From Tubiluchus corallicola (lineage: Eukaryota; Priapulida; Priapulimorpha; Priapulimorphida; Tubiluchidae), in contig JAQGDQ010000418.1 in NCBI GenBank assembly GCA_030141605.1, positions 126,001 to 190,000 on the forward strand: DNA of 64,000 nucleotides, given 5' to 3'. Below the pieces are notes generated by a model. It was not told the origin of the DNA. It saw only the letters and a program-made list of their open reading frames with translations, and did not search any database. The position numbers and the translations under genes are program-made. This document shows, piece by piece, positions 10,691 to 22,789 of the stretch (the stretch's first letter is position 1; each line of letters starts with the position of its first letter).

Positions 10691-12886
10691 CATACGGATT
10701 TTGACATACGGCATTTGACCATGTGCCCTGCACATCATTGAAAAGTACATGCCCACTTCATGAAGATGGTGATATGGCATTATACAGCCTATAGCCGTAC
10801 CGTTTTTCTTCGGTACCATTTTTCTTCATGATATAATAGTTACACTGTAAATATTAGTTAGTCTCCTTTTATTGTCTTGCAAATTGTTAGCTTTGATTTA
10901 ATGCTGTGTGTTGCACAAGCTACCAATTAATGGTTTGTTTGCTTTATTTTGTTTATTGTTACAAAAAACTTTAGTATTTTGTTGTGTAGTAGGCCTGTTA
11001 GCAAGAGCTTAAATCTTAGTGTGTTATGAATTTCTTAGAGTGTTGTAATATGATGACCTACCAGCCTGTATTTTTTCTATAGACTGTTGTGAATGTCATA
11101 ACCTACTAACTGTATTTTTCCTTAGTTTGAGTTGTGATTTATTGACTTGTCGAACATAGCAAAATTTTTATTCTTTATGTGATATGCAGTAAATCCAATT
11201 TATTAGGGTTGCTGAACCGTTACATGCACCTGTTGTCAGGTATGCTATGAATATTATAACATGCCACTGTTACTTGCTTAGTTTATTATTTTGTTTGTCA
11301 TTGTAAACATTTTAAAGCATCTTTATGTGAGCCAGGTCCCACATTAATTATCTCATTATTTGATATCCCATTACTTTGCTTATCAAAGCTCTAGTACAAT
11401 CAATGACTGCCATACTCCAATTCAATTTTTGTAGTGTTTTATACGTCGTTTCATTTCTATTAAAAAATAAAAAGGCTATTTTATAAATTTGCATTTAACT
11501 AAAGGTTGCAATAAGTATAATTACGTTCGATTGTCACTTTAATCCACTTTATATTGAGTTAAAACATCAAGTTACTTCACTTTCTCTTAGATTCCTCGGG
11601 GTTAAAGGTTTGAATAGGCCGAGACTTATAATGTGTAATGTATAAAGTTAGTTCCATAAAACTAGTTGATGAAAACTAGTTAATTCACTGATTAGAAAGC
11701 AGTAATTTCTGTTTGTGAATTAAAACCTAAATTTTGTATCCTATATGCCAAAAAACAGTTACAAAACTCCTTACTGAACTATTTCGACCACTTACAGACC
11801 TCAAATGCCTATTGCCCCAACATACGGGACACTTATTGCTGTAGTTATGTGTTTAATTATGCTGTATGTAAAGTGTTTGTTTGAAGTGCTTTTGACCGAT
11901 GACCCTGTCAAAAAAATATTTTGCACTGTGAGTGTAGAATGCTCATTTAGTAATGATGTAAAGCACTTTGATACTTCAAAAATAAAGTTTTAGAATTTTG
12001 CATTTTGTAAAAAAATGTTCTAACTGAATAATTAAATTCTAATAATTTTGCCACTATGCAGACAATGGCTCACTGTTGATGCGATTTCCTTAGAGTTACA
12101 TGTAAAGTAGCAGAACTCCAGTAAAAAAACATTTTATAATTATTAAAATTTAAAACGGGCATGCACAGTGATAGGATATTTACATTCTTTTTAAAGGTAT
12201 TTATCAGTAGATATATTAACTAACATCAAGGAAGTACCCTAAAACGTATGTAATCTGTTACATTACTAAATGTTCAAGCGCTAACAATGCTAATTAGTGA
12301 GAGAAAACTGTTACAATGGGAAGACACATATGTATTCAATTGACAATATAAACATATTCATATCACAAAAAAATTAAAAGTTCAGGGTAATATAAGAAAA
12401 AAGTTTTTTTAATCTAATCCTGTTGTTTTCCGTATGCAAACGGGGGATAAACGCTTCTTTCATACCAAAAATAGGCAAACACTATGTTTACACTATAGTA
12501 ATAAAGCATGACTCGCCCGATGTAATATGACGGAGTGTTGTGCGCATTCACACGTGTGTCCTATCTAGGGATTACGTAGTAATATAGAAATCTATGAAGT
12601 TATTCAATTTCACTCAATCCCCGGATCTTGCGGATGCGGACATTTAGAATTGTGGATTTTGAGGTTGTGGATAAACAAGAAAATGATATATTGCCCCTCT
12701 CGGACGGCAAACCGTATTTCTCGTCAATATCTTTCGCGGTACGGTGATCCGTATTTTCTCGTTAATATCGTTTGCCAAATGGATCGATCCATATTTTCTA
12801 GTGAATGCTTTCGAGACACGGATCCGAACCTTTAGTAACTGCCTTAATGGAAATGCGTGGCTTGCTTTGCCTGAAAGATGTGGTGC
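10691..12886. other. AT-rich DNA between an inverted repeat pair
   Basis: No gene is recognised. The short open frames here (for example 11805-11993) match nothing I know and show no splice-consistent context. This is either the upstream flank of the ASB gene or the interior of a decayed element. Confidence 0.5.
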
Positions 12887-12978
12887 CAGTGTAAATGTCA
12901 CAAAAAGCACGGATCCGTATTTGTGGCAAAAATAGCTACGAATACGGATCCGTATTCGGTATCACAGAAAAAACATGC
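12600..12978 (+). repeat. CGGATCCGTATT-rich repeat
   Basis: Words such as ACGGATCCGTATTTG and GGTGATCCGTATTTTCTCG recur at about 12745, 12915 and 12945. The last 90 bp (12887-12978) is an inverted copy of 10606-10690. Confidence 0.65.
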
Positions 12979-13225
12979 TGTAGTCTGTACAGCAAAGATT
13001 AACCAACAAAATGTTTGAACAATATAACATGAGCCTTCAAAAACGCACATATAACTGGACAACGTTGTTCTTGGCTAGCTGCTCAGTGGAAAACAATAAC
13101 TTGTTATTGTTATTACCCAAAGTTTATTATTACGCTCTTTAAACTTTTCATTAGAAACAACAATATCAGTTTTAGAGATTCAGACATTAGCAATAAGGGA
13201 AATCTGCATCCAGTTATTCGTGGTC

Positions 13226-13976
13226 GACGTTGTTGGGAGCCGAGTGGACCACTGCGCCAAGTAGACCAATTGGTCTACTTGGGCTGCCCAAGTAGGACAC
13301 TAGAGACAGGTCGCGAATTGAGTCGTTAAGTGTACTGACACCGTCCGTTGTGCTTGTTTATGTAATAATAATAATTAAAAACGTTAGTACACGTTGAATA
13401 ATTTATTATACATCTAATAAAATAAAAGAATTTTATTCTGAGCTGGTAGAACGGACAATATTAAATTTGGTTTCGATATTAATGTTGTTGAAGTGAAAAA
13501 ACCACTTTTTTGCGAATACAAAATTTGTTTAAGGTATATCATTTTTGATTTTGTCTCACTTCACAAACAGGTGATCCGTTTCACTACCTCTTAGGCAAAT
13601 AAATGTTTTCTTATAAGTAAACGTTCTAGCAATCTATGTGTCCTACATCGGCTAGCGAGCCATGTAGGACAGTGCCCTACATGTTACAATACTACTGATA
13701 ATATTAAAACTAATTATCCTTGCTTTTCTTAAATGTTAAAAAATACTTTTTGGTGTTGTGAAGGCTTAGCAGCATCTGTCTTATTTTTAAATTTGCAATT
13801 ATTTCTGTAAATAATAAAATGAAGAAAGTTTCACAGAATTTTCAAAAATTTGACAAAATTACCGATTCTCGGCAAAAATCGCTAGTGTCCTACTTGGGCT
13901 GCCCATGTAGGACACTACTTTTAGCGCATCAAGTGGTCTACTTGGCGCAGTGGTCCACTCGGCTCCCAACAGACGT
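13226..13976. mobile_element. 741-bp non-autonomous DNA transposon with TIRs and 5-bp TSD
   Basis: The element spans 13231-13971. It begins TGTTGGGAGCCGAGTGGACC and its reverse complement begins identically, continuing ACTGCGCCAAGTAGACCA on both sides (38 bp matched). The flanks are GACGT on both sides (13226-13230 and 13972-13976), a 5-bp target duplication. A second inverted layer (AGTGTCCTACTTGGG and relatives near 13285, 13640 and 13885) lies inside. There is no transposase ORF. Termini of the form TGTNR...ACA with a 4-5-bp duplication recall Ginger-type elements; that assignment is inference. Confidence 0.92.
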
Positions 13977-14832
13977 AATTGATATGACAACCCGTATCGG
14001 ATGTTTGAAGCAGGGAAGAAGATGTCAAAGTGTTTCCAGTTTTTCACAAAGTCAAAAAAGAAACGGGTGCCAAAAGGACTAAACGCAAAAGTTAATTGAG
14101 TGGGTTGTTGTTTCCACGGTGTCACGTTATCTGATCCAGACAGGCACTAAGACACTGTCCATGTGCGAGACACTGGGTTTAGTGGATCACACTAAAACTA
14201 GTAAAAGCATTGTTGCCTTCCTGCTTATTGTTACGGATTAATACTTAATACTAAGACAATTACAGTATTCAGATCTATAAAATGAACTTTTAATTTTAGC
14301 GCATTTAGTGATACTAATGTTGATGCATTTATATAGTATAAGTGTGATACCATAGTTACTGTGCCTAAAGCCTAAAGGAGTATTTTTATTACTAAAACAA
14401 CTAGATATTAAGCTGTCTGTTATACTTATACAAGGCCGGGATTTTCCCGTAGGCAGCCTAGGCCCTCTCAAAATTTGGTAACATATGATAGAAAATCCTT
14501 TTTTCACTACGGTTGTGTTGAAATACGTACTAATTTAGTTTACAATAAATAGTTTAATACTATAATAGTGCTATTTCTTAAAGAATACTGTTTATACACA
14601 CAAAAAATAGCTATTCTAGTTTATCTAAAGAATTTAACGAGTTAAAGAGTAGTTCCATGTGAGGGAGCTCCATAATTTCATTAGCCTAGGGCCTCCAAAA
14701 GGTCTTATTATAAGGCCCTGTGTCTTAAGAGATACTTAAGACACTATCGTAAATTATCTTTTCTTCCAATTTCAGATTTTAAACGATAAATTCATCGTGT
14801 CACTTACACTGATGTAGGATCTCATTGCTTCA
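13977..14832. other. Intergenic, upstream flank of B4GALT7
   Basis: No gene is recognised. Two AGCCTAGG(G)CC words (about 14450 and 14685) suggest another decayed repeat, but no ends could be fixed. Confidence 0.4.
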
Positions 14833-14970
14833 ATGCGAGCTTTACTAATATTGATGCTGCAGAATGTTCCGACGCCCACACTTGCTGTGCACACGACTAA
14901 TGCTTCTAGGCTTGGCCATCTCCGTTATAGTTGTAATATATCTGTCGACTCAACAAGCATGTGTAAGTGA
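14833..14970 (+). CDS. Upstream ORF overlapping the B4GALT7 start (45 codons)
   Basis: An ATG at 14833 opens a +1-shifted frame of 45 codons (MRALLILMLQNVP...STSMCK) that overlaps the B4GALT7 start and ends at TGA 14968-14970. If the transcript begins upstream of 14833, ribosomes would meet this ATG (and a second one in its frame at 14854) before the true start. Whether it is in the mRNA is unknown, and no function is claimed. Confidence 0.3.
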   Translation: MRALLILMLQNVPTPTLAVHTTNASRLGHLRYSCNISVDSTSMCK

Positions 14971-15289
14971 CAGTGGTGAACGTCCGAGGTTGCCAAAAAC
15001 CTCGCAAAGTAAGTAGTACTAAATTAACCTTTTCATTGCGGAAGTTGGCACACTACGGCCTACATTTTTCATGTAAGAGACGGAAGGCGGTAAACTAGCG
15101 CCGAAGCTTAGCACTAAGCTCATTCACTCGTGTCTGTTTATTTCACTGTTATGGCATGTAAAAAGATTGTGGAAAAGTTTAACAGCTGTCAGATTTGTTT
15201 TTTTTACAACAAGTAGCGCTAACCAGCCAATCAGCGTCTGAAGTCAGGTGTATTTCACAATACTGTACTGCTTGGTACTATTCTTAGAG

Positions 15290-15324
<35 letters not shown>

Positions 15325-18300
15325 TATATCTTGTTGATGGCTGGTGAAGCATATGTTTAGTGGCTTGTTCTACATTTCTTATAAAATTGTTGCATAATAT
15401 GAATTAGTATTATGACTTCTGTGAAAATTGGTTTCTAAATATAAGTACATGTTTATTTGTGAAGGTTTGCACGTGTGTGTGTGTGTGTGCATGCGTGCAT
15501 GCGTGCGTGTCTGTATACATGTGTGCACATGTGTATAAATAAAATTAACATTCAATGTTTGTGTTTAATAACAGACGGCTCTCTGTTTTAGTAACACAGC
15601 ACAAGAAGTTATTATCAATTGTGCAAAATGCAATATGGCCCAGTTGAAAAGCTGCTTAAGCAACTAGGTAGTGCAAGTGTTAAGATGTATTTACCTTGGT
15701 TTTTGATATGTTTTTCGTTTAGCTATTTTGGGTTTATAAACTGAATGATATTAACTATACATAGGTGAAACTGTTACTAAGGAGCTCACTATTGCTGCTG
15801 ATAGAGGGAGGCACGCACTTGCCTTGATTGTTCCTTTTCGGGAACGGTTTGACGATCTGCTTAGATTCTTACCGTATATGACAAAGTTCCTCAACAGACA
15901 GCAAATCGTGTATCACTTCTACATTATTAACCAGGTGGACAAGTACAGGTGCTGACACACTTTGATTTTTCCTGATTAGTATATGACCATATATTTACAT
16001 TTCTGTCAATGCACTTTTTAAACAGGCATCTGTCTGAATAGAATGATGTTCCTATAGCAACGATTAAAAACTATAAAAAACTTTGAAACATTAGAAAAGT
16101 TAAATTATTTATTTAAATGATTTTAGAATACTCAATTAACCCATTCTGTGTGTATATAACTACTATGTAGTCCTTTCTGCAGTATATTTTTGCTAGTATA
16201 GTCTTCGATTAATTTAGATAATGTAATAATAGTAATGTTTTTTCTGTTACTTTTGTGAAGTAACATGTTACCATATTTTGTTTACTGTAAATCAAAGGTA
16301 AATTGTTTCTAGTGTTACTTTATGTTTAAACAGAAAGGCAGTTATGTGTTTCGTCATTCTGTGGCAACCAGGGCTTCTTTTGCAACAGCGTTTTACAGAG
16401 TTAGCTAGCACCTTCGTTATTGAAGTTGCTAAATAAACGTGACTACAAAGGCTAACCTGTTTCCTGTTTACATAAAAATGAACTTCGCAACAAACAAAAA
16501 CATCAACGACGATGTAAACAACCACGTACTTCTATTAAAACGATTCGATTTGTAATTTTGAACATCATCTGCTTTCACCTTCCAGCCATTAATATAAACA
16601 TGAAAGAATACTATTACATTACAAAGTACATAAAGGAAGACAGGATGATTTTTTATATACTACCTCATTTTCGAGTCCAATAAAAAGTACACACTTTAAC
16701 ATAATTAATGCTACAAAAGCGTTTCTGATAATCAAATAATAGATTAAAATCTTAATTAACGACAGGCGAGGCCACCTATTGATGACATCACAAACTAACA
16801 ATTTTCGATGGCAAAAATATTCCACGAGCGGGTTGTACATGTTTGCGAAAGTGAAAATTGAAGTACATCATTACTATAAGATATTCAGTGTGTTGTACTA
16901 AAACTAGGCAAGTTTTAAGATAAAAATTCAAATTTCAAATTTACTGCTGTGCGTACGCATGAACTGTCAAATGTCTGTAGTTTGTCACAAACTAACACAC
17001 CTGAATTGAGAGGTACACCACCTGTTTTTTGCGCAACGCTTTCCGAAATGCAGACGCTAGTGCCCGATTTAACTGGCGCATGGCGAAATGCATATAACAG
17101 CGAAGAACTAGTGGCGCAAATGTGAAATTCTGTTTGTGTGGTAAAATGCTGTTTGTGTGGTAATAATTCTTTTACGTAAGTCATTCTTTAAAAATTGCAT
17201 GTTGCCTTTCAATATTTTAAAGAGTAGATTGTTTTAACCTACAGTTTAACATTGGGTCCGGTTTTGCTTTAAATACGCACTGTGTAAAGTATATGCGGCA
17301 TTATTAAATTCATTTTTTTATAATTTATGGACCGCAAATTGTGCAGAATGTGCGACTGTGGTTGCATTTGACCTTCTTATTTTTATTCTACATCTTTATC
17401 GTAATTTTGTTGCAGGTTTAACAGAGCTTCCCTGATCAATGTTGGCGCCATCTACAGCAGAAACTTCTGTGATTACATGGCAATACATGACGTCGACCTG
17501 TTACCGCTTAATCAAAATCTCAGCTATGCATATCCGTCAGAGGGGCCACTTCACTTAGTGCCAGCGCATCTGCATCCAAAGTATTACTGGTACGAGAAGT
17601 ATGCCGGTGGGGTTCTTCTGATAACCCATGAGCATTTTCAGAAGGTAGGATATCCATTTCAGCTTTCCCATCACTATTTTTACACTGATCGAGCATCACA
17701 TGATGCTTGTACCGGATGCATGACGCTAACGGACGCATTGTAGGAACATCATAGCGTCTGTTAGCGTCATGATCGTGATAGCGTTTTCTGCCATTGGGGT
17801 TATCACAAATGGCATCCGTTAGCATCATGATCGTGATAGCGTCTTTTGGCTTAGGGGTTATCACAAATAGCACCTTTTAGCGTCATGATCATGATAACAT
17901 CTTCTGGCATGGGGTTATCACAAATAGCATCTGTTAGCGTCACTGATTGTGGTAGCATCTTCTGGCATGGGAGTTATCGCAAATTGTGTCTGTTAGCGTC
18001 ACTGATTGTGGTAGCATCTTCTGGCATGGGAGTTATCGCAAATTGTGTCTGTTAGCGTCATGATTGTGATAGCATGTTCTGGCATGGGAGTTATCGCAAA
18101 TAGTGTCCATTAGCGTCATGATTGTGATAGCATCTTCTAGCATTGGGGTTATCACAAATAGTGTAACATCTAGAACTGAAACATTATCACTGCTTTATTA
18201 TTTGTGTTTCGCTCTCCAATTTGATTTTCAATTTTCTTTTCAACTAATCAACTAACGAAGTTCATCTCATGGTGAACTCTTCTTCAGTATTAATGCTTTT

Positions 18301-21300
18301 TAGTTTGCATTTGAAGTTTTGCATGTATGGAAAACGGGTCGCATATAGGTGTAACCTAGAATCACTGCAGTAAACTTTTGAAACTCAGTTTGGTGCCATT
18401 AAAATTTTCATAAATTGTAGATTCATTCACCAGTTTTTCATTGTTATAGTTGTTGTAATTGCTATTGTTTTTTTAGTAAATTTTCAAAAATACTGAGGCG
18501 TTTTTGAAACTTCTGATATATTTTGTTTCACAGGTAAACGGCATGTCTAATAAATTCTGGGGATGGGGTTTAGAAGACGACGAATTCAAATTACGACTTG
18601 CGGAGGCAAAATTAAGTGTGAGTGATATTGAATTTATCATATCAACTGTACCTTTACTGGAAACTGATTTCATTGTGTTCACTAATGTGCAATTTAGTTC
18701 AATTAGCAGCCGTGACTTCGCCCTGGTCACAGTCCTCGTTGCTTCAATTTTTTGCAGACAATGATTCACCAAAGAGTTTAATACTGTTTACTATCATTTA
18801 TCTTTTCAACTAATTAATAGTTTATTCTATTATTAGCCCATTATTTTTATTATTAATGTTTTTCTATGATTCATGTGGCTGATAAGCCTATCGTAACAAA
18901 TTCTCATAAAGCACACGGCAGATTCTATTTTTTTGTTTAATAAATAACAATTTCTATTACATTTCAAGTAGAAAAGTGTTTATTTACATGCATTTGATAG
19001 CAGTACAGTGACTAAGCTTGTCAGTTACTGACCAGGCTACATATGGTCAGTGATCATTATTTTTCCTTTATTTTCAAATTTTGTTTGACAGCTACGTCAG
19101 CCTGAAGGCATAATCAGTGGAAGAAACAACACTTTCATGCACTTACATGGTGACGATGACTACGACCGCGATATGCTGAGAACAGCTGAACAGAAAAAGG
19201 TATAAATATTGAAAATTTAGTGTAGTGAACTGATACACCAAAGAGTGTTAATCTGTCAGCCTACTAGTCTCTAGGGTTGCTATGACTCTGCACTGTTGTT
19301 AAATAGCTGATCTGTTTGTGTTTGGTGTTTGCTAGTTGATTCTTATAAACATCACAAATGAATATTTTTTATCTTTGTTTTACAAATTTTATATTATAGC
19401 GGCATACTTGTTCCAAAATCTTAAAGCAGTGCGCAGCTTGCTGTAAAATAAGATGCTGCTATTAAGTACCATCTTATTGTGGACTTTTGTACTGGTTCTC
19501 TTACACAATCGTTTTGTAGTACATTGCGTTGCTAAAAATACACTGAACTGCAGATTTGGAGTTCAAGTCTGTTCATTTTAAGATAAAATGTGCTTTTCTG
19601 TTTGGACTGGTCCAACCATAATACTTTGATAAGAGATGTGAACGATAAGAGATAACCTTTTCCAATTAGCCAAACTTTGAAGCAGTTTGAAGTTTGCGTC
19701 ACCAGAGACAGAGTGCATGAAAGACAGAGTGCATGAGTGTTTACTGAGAGACTGCCCGAAAGTCACTGCCCTTGTGTCAGCTTTTTTGTTACCTTTTTTA
19801 ACAGCAAAATGCCTCACTGAATCATTAAGCTTATTTAATTAGGTGACATTCATGAGGTACAGCTTGATACGAGCAGTTACTAAGTCAATCTCCTAGTGGC
19901 GATAGTTTGCAGAAAATGAGAAGCAGGAAATACTTAAAAAACGGGAAATCAATCGCCCTATAACAACCAAAATATATAAAAATCCAATTTCAAGTTATCT
20001 TTGTGGGAGATCAATGTTTAGTGGACCTATTTGATTGGAATTGGCAGAATTTCTTAGCAATGTGGTTCTTAATTGATTATATAGATTATGCAGACGGCGT
20101 TCTTTTTTTCTTGGTGACACAGCAAAGTAAAAGTATGGGGGTTAAGGTAAAACTTTGTTTAGATTTGTTTAAACTTTCAGTTAACATAGATGATGAATAT
20201 CAGCATTGTTTTCGTACAGTTGGGGTATTAGCCCTAACTGATGGCAACATGTTGTGGCAAAAATGTAAAGTGATTCCAACTGTTCAACTACCTTTCAGAA
20301 CAGTCGACGAGATCGGACGACTGGCTTCGATACAGTGCAGTACACGATACATTCGACTAAAAAACTTGTTGTGGAGGGTTCAGAATGCACAGTGGTTAAT
20401 GTAGAACTACATTGCGACTTAAATTATACGTCGTGGTGCCAACTGCCAAATTCTGTAAAAGGTGAGAAAAATGATTTGTAAGGAAAGTGTTTGCTAATTA
20501 TGGAAATAAAATTGTTTAATGCTGTCGTAAGGTTATTTCTGCATTTTATTTTTTTCATAGGAACGTATTTTTGTTTTTTGTGTGCTTAGCTTTCGTGCGT
20601 TCGTACACTCGTTTTCGAATTCTGCAAAATAAGTCAACAGTAAAAAGTAATAACAGCATAGTATTCATTGTATAGGCGTTTTTCACACAGAGCTGGACAT
20701 AATTCGCAAGGCGTAAGCCTTGAGAAGAAAAGCACGCCTTGTGAAAAATGAACGCGTGCTAATAATCAATAGTCCCTGTCACACTGATAATTATAATCCA
20801 TTTGCCGTGTTCCATCTGCTGCAGTTAGCCTACCATAAGCCGTCAGCCATAATCTTGCTTCTCATCAGACTTTGTGAGTGACTCATAAGGAGCCTTATTG
20901 CAAATGAATTTGACCATTAACTTCAGGCATTTTGGGTCATCTCTAACGTCGTAATTAGCATGTTTGTGGTTTTTACAGTGCACAATTCATTTACATCATA
21001 AGAATTCATAACAGAAAGGCCTCACAAACATTAAAAAGTAATTTTTAGGAAAAACATTTCACTGATACTGAAATTAGATACCTGTATTCCGAAAACGGAT
21101 TATGGCAAAACACCTTACTATTTACACAGGGTAAGAAGCATACCATGAATTATGATATATGTCTTATGAAAGACCGTTTATGGAAGAACCTACCTAGAAT
21201 GCAGAGGTGGACGGTGTCCAGAATTGGCTCTTGGCCTTGTTGTAAACCATGTGCAGCTTAGAAATAAATTCAAGATGGCAGACATCTGTTTTTCAGGTCT

Positions 21301-21469
21301 TCTGAAGATTCGCAAGCAGCCGTTAGAACACCAGAGAGACTGGCTTCAGATGCAGCTGCTGAATATTGAAAGGATGATCGTTGCTAAGCAACAGAATGAG
21401 ATAAATGGTGTTGCTGACGATAAAAAATCAAAAACTTTAGAATCAAATGATGCAACAAAAAGGAGCTGA
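14864..21469 (+). CDS. B4GALT7: Xylosylprotein beta-1,4-galactosyltransferase 7, complete, 7 exons
   Basis: Coding exons 14864-15008, 15765-15948, 17416-17644, 18534-18617, 19092-19199, 20299-20461 and 21297-21469 join in phase to 361 aa. An in-frame TGA lies four codons before the ATG, so the start is firm. Residues 1-35 are a type II signal anchor (two Arg, then LMLLGLAISVIVVIYL). The catalytic domain has VPFRER (71-76), FNRASLINVG (111-120), the metal-binding DVD (135-137), GGVLL, FWGWGLEDDEF (194-204) and a late HLH (231-233). Its end, TVVNVELHCDLNYTSWC, matches the family C-terminus. The enzyme adds galactose to xylose in the Golgi, the second step of the glycosaminoglycan linker. The family normally stops just after the TxWC segment; here exon 7 adds a charged tail of about 57 residues. 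Reading through the exon 6 donor would instead end at 20481 (310 aa). Identity is very secure; the tail is the uncertain part. Confidence 0.95.
15293..15335. repeat. (TA)n and neighbouring (GT)n microsatellites in B4GALT7 intron 1
   Basis: An alternating TA run sits at about 15293-15320. A GTGTGT / GCATGCGTGC purine-pyrimidine alternating stretch follows at 15471-15535. Both are intronic. Confidence 0.9.
16612..17258 (-). mobile_element. Interspersed repeat family A, copy 1 (in B4GALT7 intron 2)
   Basis: Read on the minus strand it begins near ACCGGACCCAATGTTAAACT, runs through CTCTTTAAAATATTGAAAGG, GAAAGAATTATTACCACACA and AGTTTTAGTACAACACACTG, and ends TCATCCTGTCTTCCTTTA. The same order recurs at 37085, 45985 and 57843. 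It has no ORF. It sits in antisense orientation within an intron. Confidence 0.85.
17751..18165. repeat. 58-60-bp minisatellite in B4GALT7 intron 3, about seven copies
   Basis: Units carry GTTAGCGTCATGATTGTG, ATAGCATCTTCTGGCATGGG and GTTATCGCAAATAGTGTC, starting near 17760, 17818, 17877, 17935, 17993, 18051 and 18110. The array begins only about 105 bp after the exon 3 donor, preceded by an inverted GACGCTAAC/GTTAGCGTC pair. Confidence 0.9.
20505..20510 (+). terminator. Candidate intronic poly(A) signal after B4GALT7 exon 6
   Basis: AATAAA lies 24 nt past the in-frame stop (20479-20481) reached if the exon 6 donor is not used, followed by a T-rich tract at about 20530-20560. It would make a short 310-aa form ending near the normal family C-terminus. 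Confidence 0.45.
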
Positions 21470-22022
21470 CATCTGTGAAAGGGTTATTTTAGAAGTTAAC
21501 AGTATTTTTCGTTAGGACCAGTTTGAATGTCTAGTCACCTGTGAGTGTCTTGTCCAACTTGGTTACTGTGTGTATCATGTTTGTACTGATATTGCTAATT
21601 TTCGTGCTTTTTTTAATACATTTTGTGGCAATCATAAAGCTTGTATGTTATATTGATGGTTATAGCCATAAACTGCCACATGTTTTATTACAAGACATTG
21701 CTGGACAATGTTCTAGATGATAAGTATTTGATAGAATCGTGATTTTTAATAAGATTATCAGCTTATGAACCAAGATTTAGCTTTACGTAGATTATGATTT
21801 GTGGTCAGTACCTTTTGTTTTTAGTTTAACTTTTCAAAAGTATTTTAGAGAGGCAATATTTTATGACATTGTAGTATGAATAGGATGCTGTCCGTGTTTA
21901 AGACCAGCATTACAAATAGTGGAATGACTCAAGTGTTTTTTAAAGTAGCATTGTATTAAGTTAATTATTTAGTACTTCTATGCTTGCATTTCTGTCTGAT
22001 AAACACACGAAAGCAATACTAT

Positions 22023-22028
22023 AATAAA
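22023..22028 (+). terminator. Candidate B4GALT7 poly(A) signal
   Basis: AATAAA about 555 nt after the stop at 21467-21469, followed by TTTTGTAATTTTTTC. This is the first canonical hexamer I saw downstream of the exon 7 stop; 21470-22022 would be 3' UTR. Confidence 0.55.
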
Positions 22029-22789
22029 AAGTCTGAAAAATTTTGTAATTTTTTCTATAATTTTTACTATTGCAAACAACAAAATTTGCTGATGTCGAAA
22101 ACAAAGTGATAAATATTCACTAATTGTTTGGACATGATGGGGATAGTTAGACTGGTGCTGAAATTTTGCCTCAGATTTAAAGGAACCTAATATTTATTTT
22201 CAAACCCAAATAAATATGAAATTACTGTTGCTACTTTCTGCATTGTTACAATGTGTAAATGAAGAAACCAAGAACAAGGTAATACGTGCATAAATATGAC
22301 TGATATTTCACATTCCAAAATTTACAATGTTTACATGAGATGATTTATGTTAGTAAATTATATTAGTAAAGTATAGATATTTTGGCTTAAGCTGCATCAA
22401 AATGGTAAACAGCTTACATAAGTTTTAGGTATATAAATTAATTCATGGCACGATGATAAAAATGGACAAAATAGTTTTTACATTATAAAAAAAACATTTG
22501 TGATATAGTATAACTCAATCATACCTTTATACTAAGACTACGGAATATGCTTGATAAAAAACTTCTGGAAATAACATAGCACTAGGCAACCCTCTATGTT
22601 AAGTCATCTCAATACAGATTGCCCAGAAAATATGTAGACATCTTCTTCTTCGTCGTCATAATGCTTTAATTTCATCAAATTGAAAGCTCTAATGCATGGC
22701 TGTGCTCTCAGCTTGTGGATGTTGTGCTAGCATGAAAGTTCATCCACTGCAAATAAAAAACAGTTTACAGTGATGCATAATAAAAGAGG
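22029..22789. other. Intergenic, nothing recognised
   Basis: AT-rich, no arrays and no family-bearing ORF. Confidence 0.5.

Noticed and set aside
14425-14725. MITE with AGCCTAGGCC ends
   Set aside because: The two GCCTAGG(G)CC blocks are inverted but the surrounding sequence does not continue to pair, and no TSD is visible.
14963-14968. Alternative GTAAGT donor inside B4GALT7 exon 1
   Set aside because: Its use would leave exon 1 in phase 0, but exon 2 needs one base carried over; only the donor at 15009 gives the reading frame of the family.
20003-20404. 133-codon open frame
   Set aside because: It overlaps B4GALT7 intron 5 and exon 6 in a different frame and has no family signature; exon 6 is clearly coding in the other frame.
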